A stretch of DNA of 64,000 nucleotides from contig NZ_JBOITM010000079.1 in NCBI RefSeq assembly GCF_050717535.1, forward strand, positions 18,722-82,721, in the 5' to 3' direction. This stretch comes from Clostridium_AD sp050717535 (GTDB lineage Bacteria; Bacillota; Clostridia; Clostridiales; Clostridiaceae). Within the stretch, counting starts at the first letter, position 1, and each line of letters begins with the position of its first letter. Under the pieces are notes generated by a model. That model had not been told where the DNA came from. It saw only the letters and a list, made by a program, of their open reading frames with translations, and searched no databases. The translations under genes were made by a program, and so were the position numbers. Shown here one piece after another: positions 34,576-44,163 of this stretch.

Positions 34576-34619
34576 TATATTTTCTCTTTACAATCCCAAA
34601 AAAATATTTTTTAATTAAG

Positions 34620-34684
34620 AATCTCCCTTTAAAAAAGAGTATTTGCAGACAATGCATCTGCAAACTCTACTTTAAATGGAGATT
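34620..34684. terminator. Bidirectional terminator between the chemoreceptor and exonuclease III genes
   Basis: Long imperfect stem: AATCTCCCTTTAAAAAAGAG pairs with the segment ending TTTAAATGGAGATT, with a perfect inner TTTGCAGA/TCTGCAAA. It serves both convergent genes. Confidence 0.75.
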
Positions 34685-34693
34685 TATTTATTT

Positions 34694-35452
34694 CTATAAA
34701 ATAATGCACACAGGACAATGATCCGATCCAATAACATCATTTAAAATGTCAGCTTCCTTTATTTTACTGATTAAATCCTCAGTTACAAAGAAATAATCAA
34801 TTCTCCATCCTACATTTTTTTCTCTAGCCTTAAACCTATAACTCCACCAAGAATATTTTTCTTCTTCTTCATGTAGATATCTGAAAGTATCAACATAACC
34901 AAAGGATATAAATTTATCCATCCAAGCTCTTTCTATTGGTAAGAACCCTGAATACTTTTCGTTTGCCTTTGGATTTTTCAAATCAATTGCAGTATGGGCA
35001 GTATTATAATCCCCACAAATAATCAACTTTTTCCCTTTTTCCCTAAGTGCTTCACAGTAATCTAACAATGCATCGTAAAATTCCATTTTATACTTTAATC
35101 TAAATTCATCTTTCTGTCCATTTGGAAAATATATGTTTAAAAGTGTAAAATCTTCGAACTCGGTTATTACTATTCTACCTTCACTATCAAACCGCTCTAT
35201 TCCAATACCATAAGTAACAGATATAGGTTTTTGCTTAGTGTATGTAGCTACCCCACTATAGCCTTTCTTTTCTGCACAAGAAAAATATGAGTAATATCCT
35301 TCTATATTCTTAAGCTCTTCACTTATTTGAACTTCTTGAATTTTTGTCTCTTGAAGACATAAAACATCTGGTTGCTCCTTAGTAACCCAATCGATAAACC
35401 CTTTACCTTTTATAGCTCTTATACCATTTACATTCCAGGAATAAATTTTCAT
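34694..35452 (-). CDS. xth: Exodeoxyribonuclease III
   Basis: About 252 aa. The endonuclease/exonuclease/phosphatase fold shows MKIYSWNVNGIRA, the metal-binding glutamate in LCLQETKIQ, NIYFPNGQ, the catalytic GDYNTAH, WRIDYFFV and the C-terminal GSDHCPV. It cleaves DNA 5' of abasic sites and removes 3' blocking groups. The ATG at 35452 has AGGAGGG 7 bases upstream; the frame is open to 35491 without a ribosome site. Confidence 0.94.
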   Translation of the reverse strand: MKIYSWNVNGIRAIKGKGFIDWVTKEQPDVLCLQETKIQEVQISEELKNIEGYYSYFSCAEKKGYSGVATYTKQKPISVTYGIGIERFDSEGRIVITEFEDFTLLNIYFPNGQKDEFRLKYKMEFYDALLDYCEALREKGKKLIICGDYNTAHTAIDLKNPKANEKYSGFLPIERAWMDKFISFGYVDTFRYLHEEEEKYSWWSYRFKAREKNVGWRIDYFFVTEDLISKIKEADILNDVIGSDHCPVCIIL

Positions 35453-35625
35453 AAAACACCCTCCTATAATATTTTTTTCATATATTACCAACCTATATAT
35501 TTTTGATTTAATATTTTAAACCTCATAAATAAATATCTTACCACTAATATATCATACTATTAGATATTATAAAATTAACTATTGTAATTATTTCTTAACA
35601 ACGAGTATTATAAGCTTATTAATAA

Positions 35626-35656
35626 AAGCACCTAGTTCAAAACGAACTAGATGCTT
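35626..35656 (-). terminator. Terminator after the second chemoreceptor
   Basis: Stem AAGCACCTAGTTC/GAACTAGATGCTT with one mismatch, followed on the minus strand by TTTATT. Confidence 0.8.
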
Positions 35657-35673
35657 GCTATAATAAAATTTTA

Positions 35674-37704
35674 TTATATTTTAAATTTACTAATACTTTC
35701 TCTTAAATTATCAGCAAGAGCATTTAATTTTTCTGCATCACCTACTATTTCTTCAAGTCCTGCAGCTTGCTGCTGCGTAGATGCACTTACCTCTTCTGAT
35801 GTTGCCGCCGTCTCTTGTGACACAGATGATGCATTTTCTATCTTTTCACTTACCTTATCTTTATAATTATTTATTTCTTTTAGTGAATTATCTACACTAT
35901 TCATATCATTTTGAAGTAATTCCATTGCGCATTCAATCTTCTTGAATGTATCATTAGTAATTTGAACACTTCTACCAGTTTTAGTGTCTAACTCTTTAGA
36001 ATATATTATTTGCTCCAGCACACCATTAACACTTGTCCTTATTACGTTTATTACCTTATCAATTTCAGAAGCTGAAACCGAAGATTGCTCTGCAAGTTTT
36101 CTTACCTCATCTGCAACAACTGCAAAGCCTCTTCCTGCTTCTCCTGCTCTTGCTGCTTCTATACTAGCATTTAAGGCTAATAGATTTGTTTGCTCCGTTA
36201 TTGCTTTTATAGTATCAGTTATTGCGCTAATTTTATTTGAATTTTCAGCTAAAATTTCTACCTTCTTAGCTACTTCATTATTAGCCACAGTGTTTTCCTC
36301 AAATACAGTTCTTAAATTATTAACAACAATAATGCCTTCCTCAGTGGATTGTTTAACCTCTAAGGATGCTTTAATCATATTTTTAGCATTAATAGTAGTT
36401 TTATTTACTTCTTCGCCTAAAGTAGTGGAATAATTAACACTCTCCTCTAAAATCTGAGACTGCTCATTTGCCCCTTGCGCAATTTGTTGAACTGCTCTTG
36501 CTACCTCATCTCCCACAGCATTTGATTCCTGAGTCGTAGCCGCTAAAGACTCTGCTGAATCCTTAACTTTATTTGAACTATCTACTACATTTCTTAAAAC
36601 TATAACCATATCATCTATCATATTATTTACTGATTCAATAATTTGTTGTACTTCTAAACTAGCATTTTTATTTTGATCCACCCTTTGAGTAAAATCTCCA
36701 TCCTTAATTTTTGCTAAAACTGCAATTAATTTTTCCATAGGCTTTGTTATTTTACCAGAAAATAATGTTCCTACGACAATTACAAATATAAGTGATAATA
36801 TTAAAACTATAATTGGTATTGTTAATCCTTCTATTATCTTTGCTACTTGTTCAGCTATTGGGATAAATCCTACTATCGTTAAATTAGTTTTTGCATCTAG
36901 CTCCTTATAAATTAGATATTTTTTCCCATTTACATTCAATGTAAGTTTGTTTTCTTTAGAATCCATAATGTTTTTTATCCATGGTTCTTCTTTTGAATTT
37001 TTTCCTAATAAAGCTTTATCTTTATATGCCGTTATTGTTCCTTTGTTATCTAGTACTGCTAAATAACCATTTTCACCTAATTTAATATTCTCAACCATAG
37101 CAGATATTAATTCTAAGTCTACATCTATTCCAATTACACCTACAAGGTTACCTTTGAGGTCTTTAACTGACTTTGCGAAAGTCACTACATATTTTTTAGT
37201 GTCTGTATCCACATATGGATTAGTAGAAATTGCCTTGCCATCATTGCTAATTGCGTCTTTGTACCAGCTTGTTGAAGTTGGATCAAAAGTTGAAGGTAAG
37301 TCAACCTTAGGTTCTAGGTACATCTTCTTATCTGTAGTTCCAAGATATACGTGTAACATATCAGGATGAGTTTTTGCAAAGCCCTCAAAACTTTTTATTA
37401 ACCATTGTGCAGAATCAGGATTTACCTTAACCATTGTTGCATTTGGATCATTTGATAACATATCTGTAGATTCAAAATTAGCTTTATATAATGAATCTAT
37501 AGCCTCATTGACTCTCGATGTGCTTTGATTTGCATCGCTGTCAAATTCGCTCTTTAAATTCTTTGATAAACTGTAATATGTTCCCATAGAAACTAATAGT
37601 ATAGGTATAATTGCAGCCACTATAAGCAATGTTATTATCTGGAAACTCAGTTTTTTTCCTTTCAGTTTTCTTGAATCATTTTTCTGGAACATTTTTTTTT
37701 TCAT
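35674..37704 (-). CDS. Methyl-accepting chemotaxis protein (dCache_1-type sensor)
   Basis: 676 aa. Basic N-terminus, membrane helix about 22-45, large extracellular dCache domain about 50-290 (WYKDAISNDGKAISTNPYVD and VVTFAKSVKDLKGNLVGVIG are typical), second membrane helix about 292-315, HAMP, and a signalling domain with QTNLLALNASIEAARAGEAG. The dCache motif region is often an amino-acid or amine sensor, but the key residues cannot be assigned with confidence. AAGAGGTGG precedes the ATG. It has no homology to the other receptor outside the signalling half. Confidence 0.93.
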   Translation of the reverse strand: MKKKMFQKNDSRKLKGKKLSFQIITLLIVAAIIPILLVSMGTYYSLSKNLKSEFDSDANQSTSRVNEAIDSLYKANFESTDMLSNDPNATMVKVNPDSAQWLIKSFEGFAKTHPDMLHVYLGTTDKKMYLEPKVDLPSTFDPTSTSWYKDAISNDGKAISTNPYVDTDTKKYVVTFAKSVKDLKGNLVGVIGIDVDLELISAMVENIKLGENGYLAVLDNKGTITAYKDKALLGKNSKEEPWIKNIMDSKENKLTLNVNGKKYLIYKELDAKTNLTIVGFIPIAEQVAKIIEGLTIPIIVLILSLIFVIVVGTLFSGKITKPMEKLIAVLAKIKDGDFTQRVDQNKNASLEVQQIIESVNNMIDDMVIVLRNVVDSSNKVKDSAESLAATTQESNAVGDEVARAVQQIAQGANEQSQILEESVNYSTTLGEEVNKTTINAKNMIKASLEVKQSTEEGIIVVNNLRTVFEENTVANNEVAKKVEILAENSNKISAITDTIKAITEQTNLLALNASIEAARAGEAGRGFAVVADEVRKLAEQSSVSASEIDKVINVIRTSVNGVLEQIIYSKELDTKTGRSVQITNDTFKKIECAMELLQNDMNSVDNSLKEINNYKDKVSEKIENASSVSQETAATSEEVSASTQQQAAGLEEIVGDAEKLNALADNLRESISKFKI

Positions 37705-37803
37705 AAAATAACCACCTCTTCATCTTTTGGTATTATTATATATTTCGATTTATTTTTCTTATTCTTTAGTACTTATTTTATATTTTATTTCAAGGCTCTT
37801 ATG

Positions 37804-38718
37804 TTAACCTTTTTTCCTATATTTATATATATATCTACCTATTAATAATATAATCGATAAAACAACTAGATAAGGTATCAATATAGATAAAACTACTACA
37901 AATCCTTTACTAAAATCAACTAGGGACTTCACTGAGGAGACAAACCCATTTGCAATTTTGTCTATAAACGACACATGATTTTCTTTAATTTTATGAACTT
38001 CAGTTATTTCTATATTTAATGTACAAAAGTCTATTAAGTTATCCCATTTTTTTAAATTGCCTGTTAAACTTTCAATTTCATATCTAACACTAGTTAATTC
38101 CTTTTCCAATACTATTATATCTTTGAGTTCACCGGTTTTCTTTAATAATTCTATTAATCTTTCCTCTTGAATAGTTAGTGATTTTAAATGAGCTTGAGTA
38201 TCAAAGTATGCAGAGGTTACATCCTCCGTTGAAATTTGCTTACTTGTAATGCTCCCTAAGCTGCCAATATCTAATATAAAGCTGTCAAATTTCATCTTAG
38301 GAATCCTTAGTATAAATGTACCTCTTCTGCTTTGCTCGGATAACTTTGCCTCAATACCTGTACCTGATACATTAGAACTTTGCACATAAGCTCCCATACT
38401 ACTCGTTTTACTTAAAATCTGCTTTACCGATACGTCAAAGTTTAGTGTTTCCATCTGTATTATTCCATTTCTTATTATCTTACCCTGGCCCTCTAAAGAT
38501 GGGTTTAAATTATTCTTTGAATTGGTCTTTGTCTTAGCAGTTTCATTTGAAGTTGCAGTACCACTGTTTCCAAATCCACTATCCCCCTTTGAAACATCCT
38601 TGCTAGCCTTGTTTTCAATGCTTGAAGTTGATTTTTTAGCCCCACACCCAGAAGCTACAACACCAATTATTATCATTGACATTAGTATTGCTGCAATACT
38701 TTTAAACTTTCTTTTCAT
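37804..38718 (-). CDS. DUF4349 lipoprotein
   Basis: About 304 aa. The start at 38718 gives a lipoprotein signal: MKRKFKSIAAILMSMIIIGV followed by the lipobox VASGC, so the mature protein is lipid-anchored at cysteine 24. A low-complexity Ser/Lys/Asn linker follows, then the DUF4349 domain (IQMETLNFDVSVKQILSKTS through EKELTSVRYEIESLTGNLKK, a coiled coil). A C-terminal membrane helix (about 270-295) and a basic tail follow. The function is not established. The ribosome site AAAGGGGG is rather distant (11 bases). Confidence 0.82.
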   Translation of the reverse strand: MKRKFKSIAAILMSMIIIGVVASGCGAKKSTSSIENKASKDVSKGDSGFGNSGTATSNETAKTKTNSKNNLNPSLEGQGKIIRNGIIQMETLNFDVSVKQILSKTSSMGAYVQSSNVSGTGIEAKLSEQSRRGTFILRIPKMKFDSFILDIGSLGSITSKQISTEDVTSAYFDTQAHLKSLTIQEERLIELLKKTGELKDIIVLEKELTSVRYEIESLTGNLKKWDNLIDFCTLNIEITEVHKIKENHVSFIDKIANGFVSSVKSLVDFSKGFVVVLSILIPYLVVLSIILLIGRYIYKYRKKG

Positions 38719-38754
38719 AAGATTCCGCGCCCCCTTTAAATTATACATATATAG

Positions 38755-38784
38755 ATTATACGTAATATTTTTGTAAAAAGCCAA
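38755..38784 (-). promoter_or_regulatory. Promoter of the DUF4349 lipoprotein gene
   Basis: Minus strand: -35 TTGGCT (38779-38784), 18-base spacer, -10 TATAAT (38755-38760). Confidence 0.5.
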
Positions 38785-38861
38785 AGTTTCAAAAAATAAA
38801 AAAATGATTATATCACCCTTATGCATAATTATGAATATTAATATATTGAAGGGGGTACTTT

Positions 38862-38924
38862 ATGTTTGACTTCTAGAGAAAAAACTGTCAGAAACAAAAA
38901 AATAATTTTATTGATACTCGAAGA
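38862..38924 (+). pseudogene. Possible short gene remnant or leader ORF
   Basis: A strong GAAGGGGG lies 6 bases before an ATG that opens MFDF and then hits TAG. The same frame continues RKNCQKQKNNFIDTRR to a TAA. Either this is a four-codon leader ORF or the remnant of a small gene with an early stop. The rest of 38925-39069 shows nothing coding. Confidence 0.25.
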
Positions 38925-39069
38925 TAAGCCCTTTGAGTTTTAATAATTTTAAGTTTGCATTCCTCAAATATGTAAAGTATATATTAATTAACAAAATCAT
39001 CTATTAACTATAATATCTTGCGATAGTTTTCTTTTCCTCAATGTCCAATAATGTCTCTATAGCAAATTT

Positions 39070-39110
39070 AAAAGCGCTATTCTGTTTAATTACAGCATAG
39101 TGCTTTTTTA
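39070..39110 (+). terminator. Terminator-like hairpin upstream of the MBL-fold gene
   Basis: Stem AAAAGCGCTAT/ATAGTGCTTTT with an inner CTG/CAG, followed by a T-run. It precedes the MBL gene by 26 bases and no complete plus-strand gene lies before it, so it may act as an attenuator or end a short leader transcript. Confidence 0.6.
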
Positions 39111-39135
39111 AAATCTATTTATTATTTAACTCTTC

Positions 39136-40071
39136 ATGTTTATAGTCAGTATAACTTTAGCATGTTGTGGTATAATTCTCTTAGACATTTTTTTAAAAAA
39201 ATTTGAATTATACTGTAACAAAACAGTCAAAGTTAAGAGGTATAAAATGAGCTTTATTAAACTTACTAAAATCGTTGGATATATGTATCAATTGCATCGT
39301 AGAAACTTTAAGTTGTACTTTAAACATATTCTTACTCCATATTCCGAGCCCGTAGTAAAAAATTCTATCCATTGGGTGGGTCATGCCACTGTAGTTATTA
39401 ATTTAAATGGAAAAATCATAGTAACTGACCCTGTAACCAGTATAAACCTTGGTCAACTAAAAAGATTAATTAGACCATCTTTAAACTTAGCTTCCCTTAA
39501 TATTGATTATATAGTGCTGTCTCATGGCCATATGGATCATATGAATTACACTACTCTAATTAAACTGAATAAAAGTGCCATAGTTATTGCTCCTCAAAAT
39601 TTAAAGTTTCCTTTAAAAATTTTAGGATTCAAGAAAGTAATTCTTCTAAAGGCAGGGGAAATATACAGTGATAATTACGTAAAAATAAAAGCTTTAAAAG
39701 CAAATCATGATGGCAGAAGATATCCTTGGGGCACTAAAGTTGATAGTAATTCCTATATAATTGAAAACACTGTAAAGAAAATTTTTTTTGCAGGTGACAC
39801 TGCTTATACTGATATATACAAAGATTTCATGGCAGATATTGCTATTATGCCTGTAGGGTGTTATAAGCCCGATGAGTTTATAGAGATGCATTGCTCTCCC
39901 GAGCAAAGTTTCAAAATGTTTAAGATGACAAAATCTAAATTTATGATTCCAATTCATTATAAAACCTATATTTTAGCTCAAGATGATGATGAGGTTACCT
40001 GTGATACACTAAAAAGAATAAATGATGGAAGCATAAAAATTATTGATATCGGTCAAACTGTAAAATTTTAA
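39136..40071 (+). CDS. MBL-fold metal-dependent hydrolase
   Basis: Up to 311 aa. Metallo-beta-lactamase fold: VLSHGHMDHMNYTTL gives the HxHxDH motif, with HDGRRYPWG, FAGDTAYTD and IPIHYKT as later metal ligands. It resembles UlaG and NAPE-PLD-type hydrolases; the substrate is unknown. From the ATG at 39136 the first 20 residues form a hydrophobic anchor (IVSITLACCGIILLDIFL), but there is no ribosome site. The ATG at 39247 has AAGAGG 6 bases upstream and would give a soluble 274-aa protein. I list the longer frame because its hydrophobic segment looks genuine. Confidence 0.82.
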   Translation: MFIVSITLACCGIILLDIFLKKFELYCNKTVKVKRYKMSFIKLTKIVGYMYQLHRRNFKLYFKHILTPYSEPVVKNSIHWVGHATVVINLNGKIIVTDPVTSINLGQLKRLIRPSLNLASLNIDYIVLSHGHMDHMNYTTLIKLNKSAIVIAPQNLKFPLKILGFKKVILLKAGEIYSDNYVKIKALKANHDGRRYPWGTKVDSNSYIIENTVKKIFFAGDTAYTDIYKDFMADIAIMPVGCYKPDEFIEMHCSPEQSFKMFKMTKSKFMIPIHYKTYILAQDDDEVTCDTLKRINDGSIKIIDIGQTVKF

Positions 40072-40079
40072 GCAAAAAA

Positions 40080-40110
40080 CTGCCCATGGGTAGAATTAAT
40101 CCATGGACAG
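40080..40110. terminator. Bidirectional terminator between the MBL-fold and SNF2 genes
   Basis: CTGCCCATGG and CCATGGACAG pair around an 11-base loop, with GTTTTTTGC following on the minus strand. Confidence 0.75.
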
Positions 40111-40143
40111 AATTTTAATAAAAAATCATTACTTAAACTTTAT

Positions 40144-43100
40144 TTAAACAAATAAAGCTTGTATTTCATTTTGGCTCATCTGAGATAGAAATAATTCTGC
40201 TCCTGTTTCATTATTAATAACGCTCTCAATAATTTCACTTTTCTTTTGTTGTAATTTGAATATTTTTTCTTCTATAGTTCCTCTTGCTATTAATTTTATC
40301 ACTTCTACTGTTTTCTTTTGTCCAATTCTATGTGCTCTATCCGTAGCTTGAGCTTCAACAGCTGGGTTCCACCAAGGGTCAAAATGTATCACCATATCCG
40401 CCCCTGTAAGATTTATACCCATACCACCTGCTTTTAGCGAAATTAAGAATACCTCTGTATCTCCTTCATTGAAAGTTTTAACCATTTCTATTCTTTTTTC
40501 TGCCTTAGTTGAACCATCTAAATACATATACTTTATTTCTTTATCTTCTAGCCTCTTAGAAATGTTTTTTAGTACTTTAGTAAACTGAGAAAATATTAAT
40601 ATTCTATGTCCCTGTTCTAAGCTATTTTCCAGGATTTCATCTAGAGCTTCCATTTTACCACTACCTCCAACATAATTATCTATGAAAGTAGAAGGGTCAC
40701 AACATATCTGTCTTAACCTTGTTAAAATTGATAGTATTTTAAATTTACTTTTGTTATATCCTTTTTCTTTTATATCACCTTCTAATTCTCCTTTTGCATC
40801 CTTTAAATAAGCCATATATAATTTTTTCTGATCCTCCGTCATTTCTACTGAAATTCTATGTTCTATTTTAGCTGGCAATTCTTTTGCCACCTCGAGTTTA
40901 GTACGCCTGAGTATAAATGGCTTTACATGATTGTTTAGTTCTTCAAGAGCCTTATGACTACCATCCTTAACAATTGGGATTTCGTATCTTTTAGAAAAAG
41001 CACTGTGTTTTAAAAGATACCCTGGCATTATAAAGTCAAAAATTGACCAAAGCTCAGTGAGAGAATTTTCAATAGGAGTCCCTGTAATTGCAAATTTACC
41101 TATGGCATTTATATTTTTTACAGAATGTGCATTTAACGAATTAAAATTCTTAATTTGCTGCGCTTCATCTAAAAAACAATATCTAAAAACTATTTTCTCA
41201 TAGTCATCAATATCGCGCCTTATAAGTGCATAAGAAGTAATAACTACATCCGCAGCCTCAATGTTTTGCTTTTGCTCTTCCCTCTGGCTTTTATTCCCTG
41301 ATATTACAATACAATTTATTGATGGTGCAAATTTTTCTATTTCTTCCTTCCAATTGTATACAAGTGAAGTAGGACATACTACTAGTGATGGTTGTTTGTT
41401 CTCATTTTCTTCAACTTCTGATTGGATAAAAGCTATGGCTTGCAACGTCTTACCAAGTCCCATTTCATCTGCTAATATCCCTCCAAATCCACACCTGGCA
41501 AGAGTTTTCAACCAAATAAATCCAGCTTTTTGATAAACTCTCATTGTACCTTCTAACGTTTTAGGCACCTCCGCTTTGATTGCCCCTAAATCTTTTACAT
41601 TATTTATAAGCTCCTTAAATTTATTATTTGTAGCTACAAAATCCATCTGTTCTCGCCTTAATTTTTCTTCTATATATATGGCATTATATTTAGATAGTAA
41701 AATCTTATTCTTTGAAATATCTCTATCCTTTATATTTAGATAATCTATCATTCCTGCAACATTAACTAATTTATTTGAATCCAATAATACAAAGCTACCA
41801 TTTTTAAGCCTATAATATTTTCTTTTTTCTCTTAAGGCTTTAAAAATATTGCTAAGCTCTATATTATCTACCCCCTCAATACTAAAGTTAAATTCTAAAA
41901 GGTTTTCCTTGTTTAATTTTACACTTGACTTATATCCAGAACTTCCATGAACCTTAATTTTCTTGAATTCTTCTGAATAATATACCTCTGCCACTTTCTT
42001 AAGTTTTTCAAGCCCTGCAACTAAAAACTCTAGTAGCAAAGCTTCATCTTTAACTTCAAACCCTGTATTTGTTTTAACAAATCCAAATTGATTAAATAAA
42101 TTTATAATTTTCATTTCCTTCTCTATGTCTCTTATAAGTACCCTTCCCTCTTGTGATTTGTTTTCACTAATGTTAAAGGGGTTTAATTCCATATCTCCAT
42201 ACTTAAAAGTAATAATCGCCTCTACATTATCATCGCTTTTTTCAAAATAAACAATTGCCTTCAACTCTTCATTATAAAATTCACTTTCTAGTGATGCGTC
42301 TACGGTAACTCTATCACTTATCTTTTTTAAAGTAGGAAGTAAAAATGATGCTACATTCGCTTTCTCTTCTTCATAAAATTCTATGTAATTATTATTTTCT
42401 TCTTTAAATCTAGTGTATAGTGGTAAATATGCATTCCTTTGCTCTTTAGGTATTTCATATATTTTATCTATATAAAAGAAAAATTCACCATCATTGCATA
42501 ATGCATTAGGCATATGCTGCTTTTGCTTTAGTACAAATTTATCATTTTCTCCATTAATTTCGAATTCTAGTGGCATAGACTCCTGTATTACATGTACATT
42601 AGTAAATACTTGGTCTTTTATTACAGCGGTTATAACCCTATTGCCTAAACATTTAAATAGTCTTTTAACCATGCTCTCTGTAAAATAAGCTCTTTTACCA
42701 GATAAGAATCTTACTACACTGCGTATATTTCCATTCTCAGTTGCAGCCACCTCAAGTTCACTAGCTTCATTAAACAACTCAATGATTTTTAAATCTTCTT
42801 CTTTAAATAAGTGTATATATGGGTTATAAGTAAAATTTTTACCGAATTCCATGGTTTCAGAGCCCTTATTGTAACAGGCGAAAAATTCTTTTATGTTTTT
42901 AACTACATAAAGCTTATCCTCCCCAATTCTTAGCTCCACACAAACTTTTCTGTTATTACTATTACAATCATAATAATACTTTAGGTCTATATTTAAATAT
43001 TGTTTTGCTATTGAATTGCTGCTTATATTTTTGGTTATTTGTTTTATTAAGCTATTTGTTTTATCCATCCTTTGTTTTTTAATAATTTGTTCTTTTTCAT

Positions 43101-43407
43101 GGAAATACTTTAATAATGTGGCCACTACATGTTTACACATGCTTGTCTTACCAAAATAGCTATAATATGCATTACATTCACAATGATAAATTATAAACGG
43201 AGCAATATTATTAAAACTTGCATTTACTTTATACTGTGTCAAACTAGACGACTCAACATTTGAAGTTATCATAGTTTCCTCGTAGTTTTCTTGCTTTTTT
43301 ATTTCTATATCAATGTGTGTAACCTTATTACTTAAATAATACTCTGCCCCTGTTTTATAAGAATCACTATTACTATATTCCCGTATAACCTCTTCATTAA
43401 TATCCAT
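40144..43407 (-). CDS. SNF2-family helicase/ATPase with SWIM zinc finger
   Basis: About 1087 aa. An N-terminal SWIM finger (HCECNAYYSYF then MCKHVVATLLKYF, pattern CxC...CxH), the bacterial SNF2-associated region (about 100-620), then a Swi2/Snf2 ATPase: Walker A ADEMGLGKTLQ, FLDEAQQIKN (DEAQ rather than DEAH), GTPIENSLTELWSI, SLKAGGMGINLTGA and ATDRAHRIGQKK. It is a double-stranded-DNA translocase presumably remodelling nucleic-acid-bound proteins. The start at ATG 43407 has GGGGTG 9 bases upstream; an in-frame GTG lies at 43419. It is not next to defence genes, so a housekeeping role is as likely. Confidence 0.9.
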   Translation of the reverse strand: MDINEEVIREYSNSDSYKTGAEYYLSNKVTHIDIEIKKQENYEETMITSNVESSSLTQYKVNASFNNIAPFIIYHCECNAYYSYFGKTSMCKHVVATLLKYFHEKEQIIKKQRMDKTNSLIKQITKNISSNSIAKQYLNIDLKYYYDCNSNNRKVCVELRIGEDKLYVVKNIKEFFACYNKGSETMEFGKNFTYNPYIHLFKEEDLKIIELFNEASELEVAATENGNIRSVVRFLSGKRAYFTESMVKRLFKCLGNRVITAVIKDQVFTNVHVIQESMPLEFEINGENDKFVLKQKQHMPNALCNDGEFFFYIDKIYEIPKEQRNAYLPLYTRFKEENNNYIEFYEEEKANVASFLLPTLKKISDRVTVDASLESEFYNEELKAIVYFEKSDDNVEAIITFKYGDMELNPFNISENKSQEGRVLIRDIEKEMKIINLFNQFGFVKTNTGFEVKDEALLLEFLVAGLEKLKKVAEVYYSEEFKKIKVHGSSGYKSSVKLNKENLLEFNFSIEGVDNIELSNIFKALREKRKYYRLKNGSFVLLDSNKLVNVAGMIDYLNIKDRDISKNKILLSKYNAIYIEEKLRREQMDFVATNNKFKELINNVKDLGAIKAEVPKTLEGTMRVYQKAGFIWLKTLARCGFGGILADEMGLGKTLQAIAFIQSEVEENENKQPSLVVCPTSLVYNWKEEIEKFAPSINCIVISGNKSQREEQKQNIEAADVVITSYALIRRDIDDYEKIVFRYCFLDEAQQIKNFNSLNAHSVKNINAIGKFAITGTPIENSLTELWSIFDFIMPGYLLKHSAFSKRYEIPIVKDGSHKALEELNNHVKPFILRRTKLEVAKELPAKIEHRISVEMTEDQKKLYMAYLKDAKGELEGDIKEKGYNKSKFKILSILTRLRQICCDPSTFIDNYVGGSGKMEALDEILENSLEQGHRILIFSQFTKVLKNISKRLEDKEIKYMYLDGSTKAEKRIEMVKTFNEGDTEVFLISLKAGGMGINLTGADMVIHFDPWWNPAVEAQATDRAHRIGQKKTVEVIKLIARGTIEEKIFKLQQKKSEIIESVINNETGAELFLSQMSQNEIQALFV

Positions 43408-43497
43408 CAAAAGTTTCACCCCACGAATTTTTCTAGTCCTTGTATCTTATGATTATTAGCATTCGTTACTATTATATACTATTCCTAACTACAAAAA

Positions 43498-43523
43498 CAC
43501 ACTCAAAAGATTAAATGAGTGTG
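43498..43523 (-). terminator. Terminator after the cold-shock gene
   Basis: Stem CACACTCA/TGAGTGTG with a 10-base loop; five T follow on the minus strand. Confidence 0.78.
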
Positions 43524-43569
43524 CCAAAACATTATAATTTCTACTATGCTATTGTCCTAAAAATCACCT

Positions 43570-43773
43570 CTACATCTTTTGAACATTTATAGCTTGTAGC
43601 CCTTTAGGTGCATCTACTACATCAAATTGCACTTCTTCACCTTCATGTAAATCCTTTTGAGGTCCTTGCTCTTTTATTGCTAAATGATGAACAAATACAT
43701 CTTCGCCCTCTTGAGCAGATATAAATCCATATCCTCTTTCAGTATCATACCACTTTACTATTCCTGTTATCAT
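43570..43773 (-). CDS. Cold-shock domain protein (CspA family)
   Basis: 67 aa, full length. RNA-binding motifs are GYGFISA (RNP1) and VFVHHLAI (RNP2, where the usual phenylalanine after His is His). It is a single-stranded nucleic acid chaperone. AAGGAGGAAG lies upstream of the ATG. The leader between the tRNA terminator and the start is about 200 bases and contains an inverted repeat AGTATTAG/CTAATACT (43826-43855). Long leaders are common for cold-inducible csp genes. Confidence 0.95.
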   Translation of the reverse strand: MITGIVKWYDTERGYGFISAQEGEDVFVHHLAIKEQGPQKDLHEGEEVQFDVVDAPKGLQAINVQKM

Positions 43774-43825
43774 ATATCTTCCTCCTTATCGTTCTCTGAA
43801 GTAAAAGGATTCAAAGTTTAATTAT

Positions 43826-43855
43826 AGTATTAGCTATAACTGTCTAACTAATACT
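43826..43855. repeat. Inverted repeat upstream of the cold-shock gene
   Basis: AGTATTAG and CTAATACT with a 14-base spacer, next to a TATAAT box on the minus strand. Operator or leader hairpin. Confidence 0.4.
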
Positions 43856-43982
43856 TTTAAATGTACATAAATTCTTTACATAAGTAATAAAATCATTATT
43901 TTTTTTGAAACTTCAACAAGCTGGAAATACTCAACTGAAATCTGGCCCATTTATACCTTAAAATAAATTGCATATAAAAAAA

Positions 43983-44019
43983 ATAATCCCAGCATAAATA
44001 AAATTTATGCTGGGATTAT
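43983..44019 (-). terminator. Strong terminator after tRNA-Gln
   Basis: Perfect 17-bp stem ATAATCCCAGCATAAAT and its complement with a 3-base loop, followed on the minus strand by a run of eight T. Confidence 0.92.
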
Positions 44020-44070
44020 CTATATTAATCATAGTGATATTTTACTATTTTATATTTGCCTGAAAATATT

Positions 44071-44145
44071 TGGCTGGGGTGGAAGGATTCGAACCTGCGG
44101 ATGCCAGAGTCAGAGTCTAGTGCCTTACCACTTGGCTACACCCCA
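44071..44145 (-). tRNA. tRNA-Gln (anticodon CTG)
   Basis: 75 nt including an encoded CCA. Acceptor TGGGGTG pairs with CACCCCA. The anticodon stem CTAGA/TCTGG holds the loop CTCTGAC, so the anticodon is CTG and reads CAG. T-arm GGTTCGAATCC is intact. It is the second gene of a two-tRNA transcript. Confidence 0.95.
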
Positions 44146-44163
44146 ATGAAAAATAAAATTAAA

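Noticed and set aside
37705..37803. Possible sigma-D (flagellar) promoter before the second chemoreceptor (TAAA, 15 bases, ATCGAAAT)
   Set aside because: Only about half of the -10 consensus matches in very AT-rich DNA; not strong enough to list. A similar trial near 32485 before the first receptor failed on spacing.
40144..43407. SNF2 helicase as part of a defence system
   Set aside because: No nuclease, methylase or other defence partner is adjacent; neighbours are an MBL hydrolase and a cold-shock gene, each with its own terminator.
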